From the NCBI GenBank assembly GCA_910584055.1, contig CAJTZS010000012.1, positions 1 through 64,000 on the forward strand: 64,000 nt of DNA, written 5' to 3'. A program made the translations under genes and the position numbers. The DNA comes from an uncultured Muribaculaceae bacterium. Its GTDB lineage: Bacteria > Bacteroidota > Bacteroidia > Bacteroidales > Muribaculaceae. This document shows, one piece after another, positions 44,754 through 53,672 of this stretch. The notes beneath the pieces were generated by a model that was not told the origin of the DNA, searched no databases, and saw only the letters and a list, made by a program, of their open reading frames with translations. The stretch's first letter is position 1; each line of letters begins with the position of its first letter.

Positions 44754-46111
44754 TACTTGGTCGGATCCGTAGGATAATTGCGCCATATTCTAAGGGTTGC
44801 TTTAATTTTGTCCATTAGTGAAGACCGATGATCTGTGTCCTCTGATTCCGTTAAATCTTCAGGACTCTCTGTCTCAATTGCAGCATCGTTTCCAATAAAT
44901 TCATTGGACTCAACATTTGCTTCTGTATAAGTTCCCAATTTAGACTCGTTGCGATTTTTAATGATCTTGTCCACTGAGCTTTCGATAGTCTCAATTATTC
45001 GTTCAGATTCAACTATAACATCAGCGGTAGATTCATCCTCTTTTGCAATTCCATCATCTGAATTTATTTCGTCACAAATATTGCTTGATGTATCGTTTGA
45101 CTGCATTTCCGATGGTAATGTGGTCTGTTCATTTACCTCAAATTTTTTTTCATCTTCGTCAGTTCTCAATTCTATTGGATTCTCAGATATGCCAATAGTC
45201 CCTAAAGAAGATAAATCAGTATCCACATTTGATTGTTCCTCACTTATTTCTGATTCAATGTCTTGAAGGTTATTGTGAGAACTATTTGTAGCGTCTATAT
45301 CCGAAGCAATATTGTCGAGAGCAGGTTCACATTGAAAATCATCACCTCCGAACTTGATTAATATTACAGCCAAATCATCATCCATATCTCCATTCTTTCG
45401 AGCAGTTTCTGCCAATGATATGAACATATCATTGGTCTGAAGATTCCAAAGCGTATGTTCCGGTGTAAGACCATCAATTTCACACTTTTGAAACCATTTA
45501 GCCATACCATCGGTCATAATGGATATGGAACAAATATCCGACATTGAGATTTCTCCAATCAACCATTCTCCAACACAAGTACCATCACTTAGTATAGCAT
45601 CGGTTGAATTTGAATAGTCTGTGATTTCAATGTCGTCATTGTCTACGCGTTTAATTGAAGAGTTTAGCTCCTTGACTGATCCATCTTTGAGATGTAAAAA
45701 CAAAGTGCTATCACCCAAAATGGCATACCTCACCAATTCATTCTTCTCGTCATAATGAATGCCACAAAAGGTTGAAGCACCTATCTTCCATGTCTCATAA
45801 TTATACTGCTCATGTCGAAGAAGCCTTCCACTGAGAGAAGACATGTATTCGTCAACCTCAGTCTGCCATAAATCCTTTATTTCCGGCAACAGCACGATAC
45901 TGGGTAACTCCTTCCAGACTGTTATATCTTCAGGATTCATGGAAACAAATTTTTCACATAAAATCCGCGCGACTATTTCCGGGTGAAATGAGTTAGACAC
46001 ACCATCGGCAACGGCATACAGACCTCTCTCGGCGTTAAACCTCAAGGCATCTTGCCGTCCATTTTCTTCTCCATCCTTGCCAAGAAGGAATGTCTTAATT
46101 CGCATATTCAT
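44753..46111 (-). CDS. PP2C-family Ser/Thr phosphatase with long acidic tail
   Basis: The 452-aa protein has a PP2C domain (about 1-240): NGRQDAL and YAVADGVSNS near the start, YAILGDSTLF in the middle and DDDLAVILI near 232-240, which supply the metal-binding aspartates. The remaining 200 residues are Ser/Asp/Glu-rich, disordered and full of candidate phosphosites, and end in a short basic segment. Start and stop codons overlap those of the vWA (TGATG) and kinase genes (TAATG), so the three are translationally coupled. Confidence 0.88.
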   Translation of the reverse strand: MNMRIKTFLLGKDGEENGRQDALRFNAERGLYAVADGVSNSFHPEIVARILCEKFVSMNPEDITVWKELPSIVLLPEIKDLWQTEVDEYMSSLSGRLLRHEQYNYETWKIGASTFCGIHYDEKNELVRYAILGDSTLFLHLKDGSVKELNSSIKRVDNDDIEITDYSNSTDAILSDGTCVGEWLIGEISMSDICSISIMTDGMAKWFQKCEIDGLTPEHTLWNLQTNDMFISLAETARKNGDMDDDLAVILIKFGGDDFQCEPALDNIASDIDATNSSHNNLQDIESEISEEQSNVDTDLSSLGTIGISENPIELRTDEDEKKFEVNEQTTLPSEMQSNDTSSNICDEINSDDGIAKEDESTADVIVESERIIETIESSVDKIIKNRNESKLGTYTEANVESNEFIGNDAAIETESPEDLTESEDTDHRSSLMDKIKATLRIWRNYPTDPTK

Positions 46112-46932
46112 CAGTCGATGGATACTTCTACACGTCCATCTGATTTAGTTAATCCTGACACAGACGAGCCAAACACAACGAGTCTGCCAAGAGTTCTCAT
46201 GTCGCTTATATTAGAAACCATAAATCTGCTTCCCGTTATTGCTGGCAGATTGTTTCGCTGCGCTCTGGAAACAAACACGGGAGTCATTTCTGAAGAGGCA
46301 TCGAAAAGGAAAGATCTCTTTGCATCAGAAGGCTTGCTCGCAGGAAATTGAAGTTCCACCCCCTCTCCCGGCTTACCATCAATGTGTATGTTGAAAAGAA
46401 GAACATTACCATCTGGGACACTAATTGATTTTAACTTATTGGCTGCTTCAAGAGCCTTGTTTCTCGAATCTTGTTCATTGAGACTCTTTTCTTCAGGATA
46501 GCCATCTGTGATATTAATCACAATTGGAGCCGGAACATGCTGCCCCTTGGCATTTTGTGAAGATATCCAGTTCTTAATAATTTCGGAAGCCTTATCAAAA
46601 GCCATTGCCATATGGGTTAACCCCTGAGGTTTCCCTTCTTTTTCGATGTTTATAAATTGCTCATCTTGATGTGCGTCGAGCCATTTGTTTATTTCATCGA
46701 TTCCTCCTGAAAACAAGTTGTACGTATATTGATTATAACCAATGACTTCAAGTCTATAACGGTTTTTGTAAACACCGTTATCTTGACAAGGAGCTGTTAG
46801 ACAGTCAACCACATTCCATATCGTGTTGCTTACTCTTCTGATTTTGTCATCCCATCCCATTGAGCCGGATAGGTCAACGAGATATATTAGAAGACCGGGA
46901 TGTGTAGACCCCCATGGAAGTTCATATGCCAT
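46111..46932 (-). CDS. TerY-like von Willebrand factor A protein
   Basis: The 273-aa vWA protein has a MIDAS motif D20-L-S22-G-S24, a following Thr in GLTHM and the Asp in ITDGYP. The fold fills nearly the whole protein. TerY-type vWA proteins act with the PP2C and kinase encoded directly downstream. The C-terminal region (about 210-273) is Ser-rich and may be a phosphorylation target. The FHA-like gene ends 23 bp upstream of its start. Confidence 0.88.
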   Translation of the reverse strand: MAYELPWGSTHPGLLIYLVDLSGSMGWDDKIRRVSNTIWNVVDCLTAPCQDNGVYKNRYRLEVIGYNQYTYNLFSGGIDEINKWLDAHQDEQFINIEKEGKPQGLTHMAMAFDKASEIIKNWISSQNAKGQHVPAPIVINITDGYPEEKSLNEQDSRNKALEAANKLKSISVPDGNVLLFNIHIDGKPGEGVELQFPASKPSDAKRSFLFDASSEMTPVFVSRAQRNNLPAITGSRFMVSNISDMRTLGRLVVFGSSVSGLTKSDGRVEVSID

Positions 46933-46955
46933 ATCGTATCTTAGATTTTAAAATG

Positions 46956-47765
46956 TTAAATTTGAGTGATATTTATTCTTATTCTATCTCCAAACATAAA
47001 ATTATCGCTTTGTCGGGCATAGACCCCACTTCGGATGACTCCTCCGTTTTGAGTCATTTCCACTCCAGAAGACGGTTCAAGAATTAACCCTTTAGAGGAT
47101 GTGCGAATATAAAAATGCACAGGATTGAAAGAGAATCCTCTAACTTGGAATTTTATTTGATGATGCAGCCCACTGTCTGGATTTGTTCCATATGAATTGT
47201 TTCCATCAAAAATAGGTAGCATGGTTCGCGTATCATTCCGTTTATCCTCAATCATAACGATACCCTTCAATTGTTGAGCCGGTTCACTTTTCATTCTTTG
47301 GACTTCAGTCTGTGCTGACTCCAATTGATGTCTCAAATTTGAGATTTCCCGATCATATGAAGACTGTTGACTGGAGGCATTTCTCTCTGCATTTTCAATA
47401 TCTTGTTCTAGTGAGGATATTTTATTGGATAATTGTCTCTTCTCAGATTGAAGAGTAGTGTATTCCCTATTGAGCCTGCTGTTTTCTTTATTACAAGAAG
47501 CTATTTCCTCTTTCAAATCAGAAATTTTTGTCTTCAAATGATTGATCTCCCCAAAAGTTTCCTTCTTTGAGGATTCTTTTTCCTGCTTCAATTTTTCGAT
47601 TTGATTTAAAACCGATTGAGCAATAGAAACTCTACTTTGTTCCACATCTCTTAATGATGATGGAATAATGTCCGGGAAGTTTAGTCTCAAGTATCCACAT
47701 TTTGGACACAGGCCATTTTCCAGAGCCTCATCGCAAACCGGACAATTTATATTCGCTTTAGCCAT
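46956..47765 (-). CDS. Zinc ribbon, coiled-coil, FHA-like protein
   Basis: The 269-aa protein has a zinc ribbon (C8/C11/C20/C23), a long coiled coil (about 45-150) and a C-terminal beta domain (about 165-269) with an FHA-like rhythm (YGTNPDSGLHHQIKFQV ... GDRIRIN). FHA domains bind phosphothreonine, so it could read the output of the operon's kinase. The standard GRxxxxD/SxxH residues are not clear, so the FHA call is tentative. Its start overlaps the stop of the AAA+/protease gene by one base. Confidence 0.65.
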   Translation of the reverse strand: MAKANINCPVCDEALENGLCPKCGYLRLNFPDIIPSSLRDVEQSRVSIAQSVLNQIEKLKQEKESSKKETFGEINHLKTKISDLKEEIASCNKENSRLNREYTTLQSEKRQLSNKISSLEQDIENAERNASSQQSSYDREISNLRHQLESAQTEVQRMKSEPAQQLKGIVMIEDKRNDTRTMLPIFDGNNSYGTNPDSGLHHQIKFQVRGFSFNPVHFYIRTSSKGLILEPSSGVEMTQNGGVIRSGVYARQSDNFMFGDRIRINITQI

Positions 47766-50700
47766 TATCTTATGATGGTTAGATTGTTGTTCTTATGAAG
47801 TTGATGCGTATCGACTATAATTCTTGTAGGAGCGCCTTCAAAACCTCCTTGGAGTATTCCGATTACTACCATATCTGATTTTCTCATTACCGGACCTCCG
47901 GAGCAGCCGTTAATAGCCGCAATGTCAGATAGAATCGCATCAAATCTGTTTTGGGGAGTGACTTGCTTCTGTTCGTCATAACCACTTATCTTCCCTTCAT
48001 ATACTTGGAAATTATCTGATACGCTCAAACCTTTGACAAATCCACAATGGATTATCGGTTCTAACAAGGCTGGTTGTTCATTCGCTCGATGGTCTATGGC
48101 AAAATATTTTGACTCAGTTGGAAGCAACTCAACTTGTAGAATGGCGAGATCGGCCACAGAATCAGTCCAGACCACTTTGGCTGGAGTTGTAAAACCTCCC
48201 CGTTCCATTATAAATTTAAAATCATTCTCCCCTTGTACTACATGATATGCAGTCAATATTAACTTACTCGTAACCGAGATGACAAAGGCTGTTCCAACGC
48301 CTGATTTGCTGAATAACAACCCTACAGATTTGCTAAAGTGAGATGGATCTGCCACCTTGCAATCATCATTGTCAAGAGACACATCAAGAACGAAAGAATA
48401 ATTATCCGTTGAATCATAATTATCAGACGTTGTATCAGATTGATTCTGTATCTGTAGATTCTCGTTCCCCTCCCTATAGTTGGGGAAGTCGATTGGCCGT
48501 AAGGTCAAATCGGTGACATTTTCTTCAAATTCTCGGATATCGTAGTTGTTGGAGACGATAGAAAATAATTGATTGGCCTTTCGGGCATTGCTGAATTCCG
48601 TCCCCAACACGCGTCGTTCCTCATCAAAGTAATTATCTGCAAGATTGCTGCAAATGGCTTCATCCGCAATTTCCAACCCTTTCTGAGATGCCAACGTTGT
48701 AAATATGGACCATAATTCTTCATTAGAATAATCCTCAAAAAACCAATGGTTTTCAAAGCGGCTACGCAATCCTCGGTTTGTGGCGAGCATTTGATTCATT
48801 TCCTGAGTGTAACCGGCCAATATAACCGCTTGATTCCCCATAAAACGGGTATCTGTAAGACAATTTGTGATTTCGTCTATAGCTTCCGAACCGTACTGAG
48901 TCAAACCATAAGCCTCATCTATGAATATAACTTTCCCGGCATTGTCATTGAATAGTTGCTTGATTGCTTTAGGAGTATCACCCACGCCGCTCTTTATTAT
49001 ATCTCCCTTTTGCACTACAACTGCCTTGTCGCTATTGTCAATCAAGCCGGCTCGATACAGTATTCTGGCCATAAGATTGGCTACTGTGGTCTTGCCGGTT
49101 CCTGGGGCACCAGTAAATACAAAATTGAGATTTTTCTTTTCAATTGCCGCATTCGGATTTCTGAGAGCCCTTCTTCTCTGCCCCATGGCTGATTTTATCA
49201 GTGTCCTCAGATTATGCTTAACACCGTTGAGACCCACAAGATTGTCTATTTCTTTTAGAATGTCATCAACTGATTCAGCAGGAGAAATAATTCTCATGAA
49301 ATTCTCGGGAATATCCGATACATCCAATCCTCCTTTGGATTTATTCCTCCGGTGTTGACTTATGATTGCTGATGCCAGTTTTTCCATTTCGCCAGCATTG
49401 CCCCAACGCACATTTCTATGGGAGTATTGATAGTTTATGATGTTTCGTATGTTTACAAGAAATTCTTCGGTTCGTTCGTAGTCTTTAATTTGACGCAAGA
49501 ATATAGAATAAAGGGCATCGGGGTTGTAGTCTTCAAACTGTATAAACGATTCCTTACCATTGAATCGCCTCATAAATCCTTGATTACCATTTTTGATGAG
49601 ATTCTCCATTTCATCCTTATATCCTCCAAGAATGACCAATGAATCGGATGAATTTTCCATGAATTGGATCAAGACCTCGATTGCTTCCTTGCCGTAATCA
49701 GCATGATCCCCATGATTAGAACCACTCATCAGTCCATAGGCTTCGTCAATGAACAGTACGCCACCCCTGGCACGGTCGCATAAAGCTTGAGTCTTAATAC
49801 GTGTCTGACCAATATACTCTCCCTCCAAGTCTCCAACTGTAGCCTCTATTAGATGACCTCGTTCAAGTAATCCCTCCTCCCTTAAAATGTCTGAAAGTAA
49901 TCTTGCAACAGTTGTTTTGCCTGTTCCCGGATTGCCACTGAAAACCAAGTGTGGACGAAAACGGGGTCCGGAGTTACCATTTTTGCTTTCTCTTAAAGCT
50001 TCTATGAAATGTTCCAATTGAGCAATAACTGATTCCATGCCACTCATCGAACGAAGTCGATCAATAGCCTTATCGTTATTGAATTTTTCAATCATATTGT
50101 ACAGCGAATTAATAGGCAACTTAACATAGTGAGACATCTGTTCGACATATGGATTAGCCATTCTTTTCTTGGTATCGAATTGACTGACCTCTTGGCTCAA
50201 TCTGATTGACGCACCTTCTATGCCGCAAGAAAAATCAAAAATTGGGAATGATTCCTTTAAACGTCTTCTATTAAGCATATTTCTGAACTCATGCGCATCT
50301 GGCCCGGGAATTTCATAAAGGTCAAAGGAAGGATTTGCTGAACCCTCTTCGCTACCTCCACTATTAGCATCTAAAAATTTATTTCTGAAATGTTTATTAG
50401 TGAAATATGTATCGTGTCCGTCGGTGAAAATTTGTCCACTTGAAGCACAATTGTAAAGAATTATTATTCTTGCCTGAATGCCTCTGCTGGCAAATGTGAT
50501 ACGGAGAGTTTCAAACATTGAATCTATATAATTTGTTTGTTCCTCGCTATATCTATCGCTTGAACCAGTTGCAAATATAAAAGCCGTTTTTTTCTCAGGG
50601 TTGCTTCCTATATAGTTCGTTACCACCAAAAATGGATCAACAGTATCAGCTATTCTATAGAATGTGTGCTGATTCTTATCCTCTGTTTGAATCTGGTCAT

Positions 50701-51088
50701 ATTCTGGTTCTTCTTTGTTGCTTTCCTTAATAGAAGATGCGGAATTTGCCATTGTCCTCCGCCTGTTCCCGAAAGGGCTGCGGATATTAGCTACATATCG
50801 ATTAGTTGACTGGGTGGTAGAAGTAGTGTTTTCGGATGTCTTTCTGGGAGTAAGATTGTATAAAGTGGCTAAGTCATTTTTTCGGAAACTGAAAAAATTT
50901 CTTCTTGGGTCTTGGCTATAAAAGACCACTGTATAACCTTGTTCATGCAACGAACAATATAGGGCTTCAAATACACCTTGGCATCTGAGGTCTTCGTCAA
51001 TGAATACATCCTCCATTGCCTTGCCATAGATACCGGAGAAAAGATGCTTCTCTTCTATCTTGAAATTCTCAATTCGGTTGATGGCCAT
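47765..51088 (-). CDS. Tandem CbxX-type AAA+ ATPase fused to a trypsin-like protease
   Basis: The 1107-aa protein has an N-terminal region that may be caspase-like or a Rossmann-like sensor (about 150-300, AFIFATGSSD, IILYNCASSG), two AAA+ modules with Walker A GNPGTGKT (385-392) and GAPGTGKT (660-667) and Walker B VLFIDEAYG/VIFIDEAYG, and a C-terminal trypsin-fold protease with H949 (TAYHVV), D980 (SVADLAIL) and S1063 (GCSGGP). No signal peptide is seen, so it would act in the cytoplasm. An ATP-driven, signal-gated protease is the natural reading. Confidence 0.88.
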   Translation of the reverse strand: MAINRIENFKIEEKHLFSGIYGKAMEDVFIDEDLRCQGVFEALYCSLHEQGYTVVFYSQDPRRNFFSFRKNDLATLYNLTPRKTSENTTSTTQSTNRYVANIRSPFGNRRRTMANSASSIKESNKEEPEYDQIQTEDKNQHTFYRIADTVDPFLVVTNYIGSNPEKKTAFIFATGSSDRYSEEQTNYIDSMFETLRITFASRGIQARIIILYNCASSGQIFTDGHDTYFTNKHFRNKFLDANSGGSEEGSANPSFDLYEIPGPDAHEFRNMLNRRRLKESFPIFDFSCGIEGASIRLSQEVSQFDTKKRMANPYVEQMSHYVKLPINSLYNMIEKFNNDKAIDRLRSMSGMESVIAQLEHFIEALRESKNGNSGPRFRPHLVFSGNPGTGKTTVARLLSDILREEGLLERGHLIEATVGDLEGEYIGQTRIKTQALCDRARGGVLFIDEAYGLMSGSNHGDHADYGKEAIEVLIQFMENSSDSLVILGGYKDEMENLIKNGNQGFMRRFNGKESFIQFEDYNPDALYSIFLRQIKDYERTEEFLVNIRNIINYQYSHRNVRWGNAGEMEKLASAIISQHRRNKSKGGLDVSDIPENFMRIISPAESVDDILKEIDNLVGLNGVKHNLRTLIKSAMGQRRRALRNPNAAIEKKNLNFVFTGAPGTGKTTVANLMARILYRAGLIDNSDKAVVVQKGDIIKSGVGDTPKAIKQLFNDNAGKVIFIDEAYGLTQYGSEAIDEITNCLTDTRFMGNQAVILAGYTQEMNQMLATNRGLRSRFENHWFFEDYSNEELWSIFTTLASQKGLEIADEAICSNLADNYFDEERRVLGTEFSNARKANQLFSIVSNNYDIREFEENVTDLTLRPIDFPNYREGNENLQIQNQSDTTSDNYDSTDNYSFVLDVSLDNDDCKVADPSHFSKSVGLLFSKSGVGTAFVISVTSKLILTAYHVVQGENDFKFIMERGGFTTPAKVVWTDSVADLAILQVELLPTESKYFAIDHRANEQPALLEPIIHCGFVKGLSVSDNFQVYEGKISGYDEQKQVTPQNRFDAILSDIAAINGCSGGPVMRKSDMVVIGILQGGFEGAPTRIIVDTHQLHKNNNLTIIR

Positions 51089-51090
51089 AA

Positions 51091-52671
51091 TTAATGTCCT
51101 CTCATTTTACGTCGGATATTTTGAGCAGCCCCTTTCTTTGCAAGTCGAGATGAGGATGAGATTTCAGCTAACATAACATCTCCGCCATCACCTTTGGGTG
51201 CCTTTATATCCCCAAGTTTATGTCCGCTCTTTTCAATTTGGCTTTTCAGCGTCTGTAGTGAACGTATGAATTCATTGGATGTTATAGAACGATTGTCAAC
51301 ACGGTGAAACGCAATATCATTGTCAATTTCGTCTCCAGACGGGGTGACACGTATCACTATTCGTTCGCCATTCATGCTGCGGAGGTAGGCATATACACCC
51401 TCACGCCAATCATTGTCAATCTCACCTCCCTCATATCCAATTTCATCCATTCCTTCGGGATCCCTCTCTATCTGCCATCCCTGAGACTGAAGTGCCGTGA
51501 TAATATCTTCAGTGATTTCAACTCTGTTCTCACTCAAAATGGCTCTATGAGCGGCAACCCCGGCCATATCCGTGGCCATAACCTCACATTCTGAAATTTC
51601 GCTAATAATCTGGTTGATCCTATCTGTAGAAGGATGTGCTTCCAGTTCTTTTTTTAGAGTTTCAAGACGATTTGAAATCTGGGAATATTCCCCACGATTC
51701 CAAAAATCTACTTCGATTTTAATTATATCAGAATTGTCATTGGGATTTGAGACAGATATTTCTCTGTTGGAATTTACCTCTTCAAGCACTGTGTTAAGAG
51801 ATTCCATGGCTTGAGATAAAATGGCATCATAAATGATTTTTGCTTTCAACGCTTTCTCTTCAGCCCATTGTATGTTCATGATCGCTTCAACAGCTTGCGC
51901 AGCAGCCGTTGTGCTGTTAGGATTAGACAAGAGTCTTTCCATCCTGTCATGAACTCGTGGTGCCTCTTCGGGGTTGAATCTGTCTATTGGTGTACGTTTG
52001 AATGCTTCTTCATAAATAGCCTTGGCCATATTAACAGCCTCATGTCTTCTTTCATCTTCATTACTGAGCCTTGATAAGATACCGTTGACCGTATCAGTCA
52101 AGGCGCCCAGGCGTTGCTCATGGGTGTTCAGTTGCCCTTGTTGTGCGTCAAGTTGTCGTTGTTGATCGTCGAATCTACGCGTTGTGTCTCTTGCCAATTC
52201 TGTAATTCTTCGTTGAACAGATTCATATCTACTTTTGGAAAGGGCATTCACGGCATCAATCCGAGCATTAGTCGCTTCGCTTTGCTGACGTGTGGTTTTT
52301 GCAAGAGTATTTATGTTGTTTTTCAATGCATTGAGACCGGATTGTGTTTCTCTTCGCAGCTTATCATTTTCAGAATCAATCAAATTCTCCAGTCGATTGG
52401 CTGTGTTTTGTAATCTTTGGCGTTGAGCCCTGTCAAGTTCTCGTATATTGGCATTCACTCCGCTTATTTCTTTATTCAGAACCGACTGCATTCTTCTACG
52501 CTCCTGCTCAACAAGTGATTGTGTACGTCGTTCTGCTTCTCTGACAGCCTGTGCCTGAGCATTGGCTATCTTTGTGGTCATCTCTCGGTTAGTCCGATTG
52601 AGCCTATTGTGTAAATCGTTAATAGCATCATCAGCCTGTCGAACTGATGAGATTTTATAGTATCTACTCAT
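51091..52671 (-). CDS. Long coiled-coil protein
   Basis: The 526-aa protein is almost continuous coiled coil from about 15 to 230 (Gln/Arg/Glu-rich), then a helical middle and a mixed C-terminal domain (about 385-500, IERDPEGMDEIGYEGGEI ... GERIVIRVTPSGDEIDNDIAFHRV). It has no membrane segment. A scaffold or fibre linking the AAA+ protease and phospho-proteins is possible. It lies 2 bp upstream of the AAA+/protease gene. Confidence 0.7.
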   Translation of the reverse strand: MSRYYKISSVRQADDAINDLHNRLNRTNREMTTKIANAQAQAVREAERRTQSLVEQERRRMQSVLNKEISGVNANIRELDRAQRQRLQNTANRLENLIDSENDKLRRETQSGLNALKNNINTLAKTTRQQSEATNARIDAVNALSKSRYESVQRRITELARDTTRRFDDQQRQLDAQQGQLNTHEQRLGALTDTVNGILSRLSNEDERRHEAVNMAKAIYEEAFKRTPIDRFNPEEAPRVHDRMERLLSNPNSTTAAAQAVEAIMNIQWAEEKALKAKIIYDAILSQAMESLNTVLEEVNSNREISVSNPNDNSDIIKIEVDFWNRGEYSQISNRLETLKKELEAHPSTDRINQIISEISECEVMATDMAGVAAHRAILSENRVEITEDIITALQSQGWQIERDPEGMDEIGYEGGEIDNDWREGVYAYLRSMNGERIVIRVTPSGDEIDNDIAFHRVDNRSITSNEFIRSLQTLKSQIEKSGHKLGDIKAPKGDGGDVMLAEISSSSRLAKKGAAQNIRRKMRGH

Positions 52672-52682
52672 GTTGCCAGAAT

Positions 52683-53255
52683 TTAATTTTTAGTGTGGAC
52701 TGTTTTTTGCAAGGGAATGCCAACGGCTTCTATCCCTACGTTTGTAAAAGATATTTCGATTTCACGCTTTCCATGTTCCAACTCATTTTGAATGTCTGCA
52801 AATTTACCGGATATGAAGTGTATTCTTTGATTTGAGGAGCCTCTTAAACCAACTCCGTCATTCATAGATTCAATATATGGTCCATCAATAAGTATATCCG
52901 TATGATTCAATACATTCAAAGCATCTTTACTGAGGAGATTCTCTTTCAGAAAGCCCGTGAAAACTAAAACATTCATCTCAGGTCGATATTGATGAACAAT
53001 GTTCAGAAGTTTGCTTAATCCTGCCGCCTGCAGAAATGGCTCACCACCGCTTATTGTAAGTCCGTCACAACTTGAATTTATAATGTCATTGGCAATTGAA
53101 TCAATAGAATATAGTTTTTCGGCCTTTACGGTTCGAGCTTCAGGCGTAATGCAGCCCTTACAATTAAATGGACATCCTTGTACCCAAATTATATATCTCA
53201 ATCCGGGACCTAAAGATCGACTTCCCCGGCGTTCGATAGCATGTACATTTAACAT
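52683..53255 (-). CDS. Radical SAM activase-like protein (4Fe-4S single cluster)
   Basis: The 190-aa protein resembles NrdG/PflA-type small radical SAM proteins: C28-x3-C32-x2-C35 (CPFNCKGC), GLTISGGEPFLQ for SAM binding and ILIDGPYIE. It lacks auxiliary clusters. Activases of this size usually put a glycyl radical on a partner, but no glycyl-radical enzyme is visible in the window, so it may act on a protein or small molecule of this operon. Confidence 0.85.
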   Translation of the reverse strand: MLNVHAIERRGSRSLGPGLRYIIWVQGCPFNCKGCITPEARTVKAEKLYSIDSIANDIINSSCDGLTISGGEPFLQAAGLSKLLNIVHQYRPEMNVLVFTGFLKENLLSKDALNVLNHTDILIDGPYIESMNDGVGLRGSSNQRIHFISGKFADIQNELEHGKREIEISFTNVGIEAVGIPLQKTVHTKN

Positions 53256-53261
53256 GGAACC

Positions 53262-53669
53262 TTATAGCTTTGAAACTGGAAGAGTGTCACGTTCTTCAAT
53301 CTTAATCTTAAGTAAATCGTCAAATTGAGAAAGAAGGCATCTTATCTTATGCTCCAGTTCTGGGTACGTTGTTTGTGCATCCTCTATTACACGTACTATT
53401 CTGGCATTTTCATCAATATGCTGCTTAAAAATTGATATTTTGTCTCGATATGAATCTTGAATCAGCTTAAACTGCTGTCGCAGATCTTCGGGAAAACTTT
53501 CACAATTGATTGTCTCAAACTTTTCCATGCCATTGACTATAATCATGGAAAGCATGACGGCCAGTTTTGCATCATAATAACCAATTGGCAATTCTTGAAT
53601 TTGAGAATTGACATCTGATTCTATGTCTTTTAATTTTGAATTCTTAAATAATTCAATGAGTGTCGCCAT
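53262..53669 (-). CDS. Helical hypothetical protein
   Basis: The 135-aa protein is helical throughout, acidic and soluble, and contains no recognised motif. It is packed between the PIN-domain gene (3 bp) and the radical SAM gene (6 bp), so it is part of the operon. It may be a small adaptor. Confidence 0.6.
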   Translation of the reverse strand: MATLIELFKNSKLKDIESDVNSQIQELPIGYYDAKLAVMLSMIIVNGMEKFETINCESFPEDLRQQFKLIQDSYRDKISIFKQHIDENARIVRVIEDAQTTYPELEHKIRCLLSQFDDLLKIKIEERDTLPVSKL

Positions 53670-53672
53670 TTT

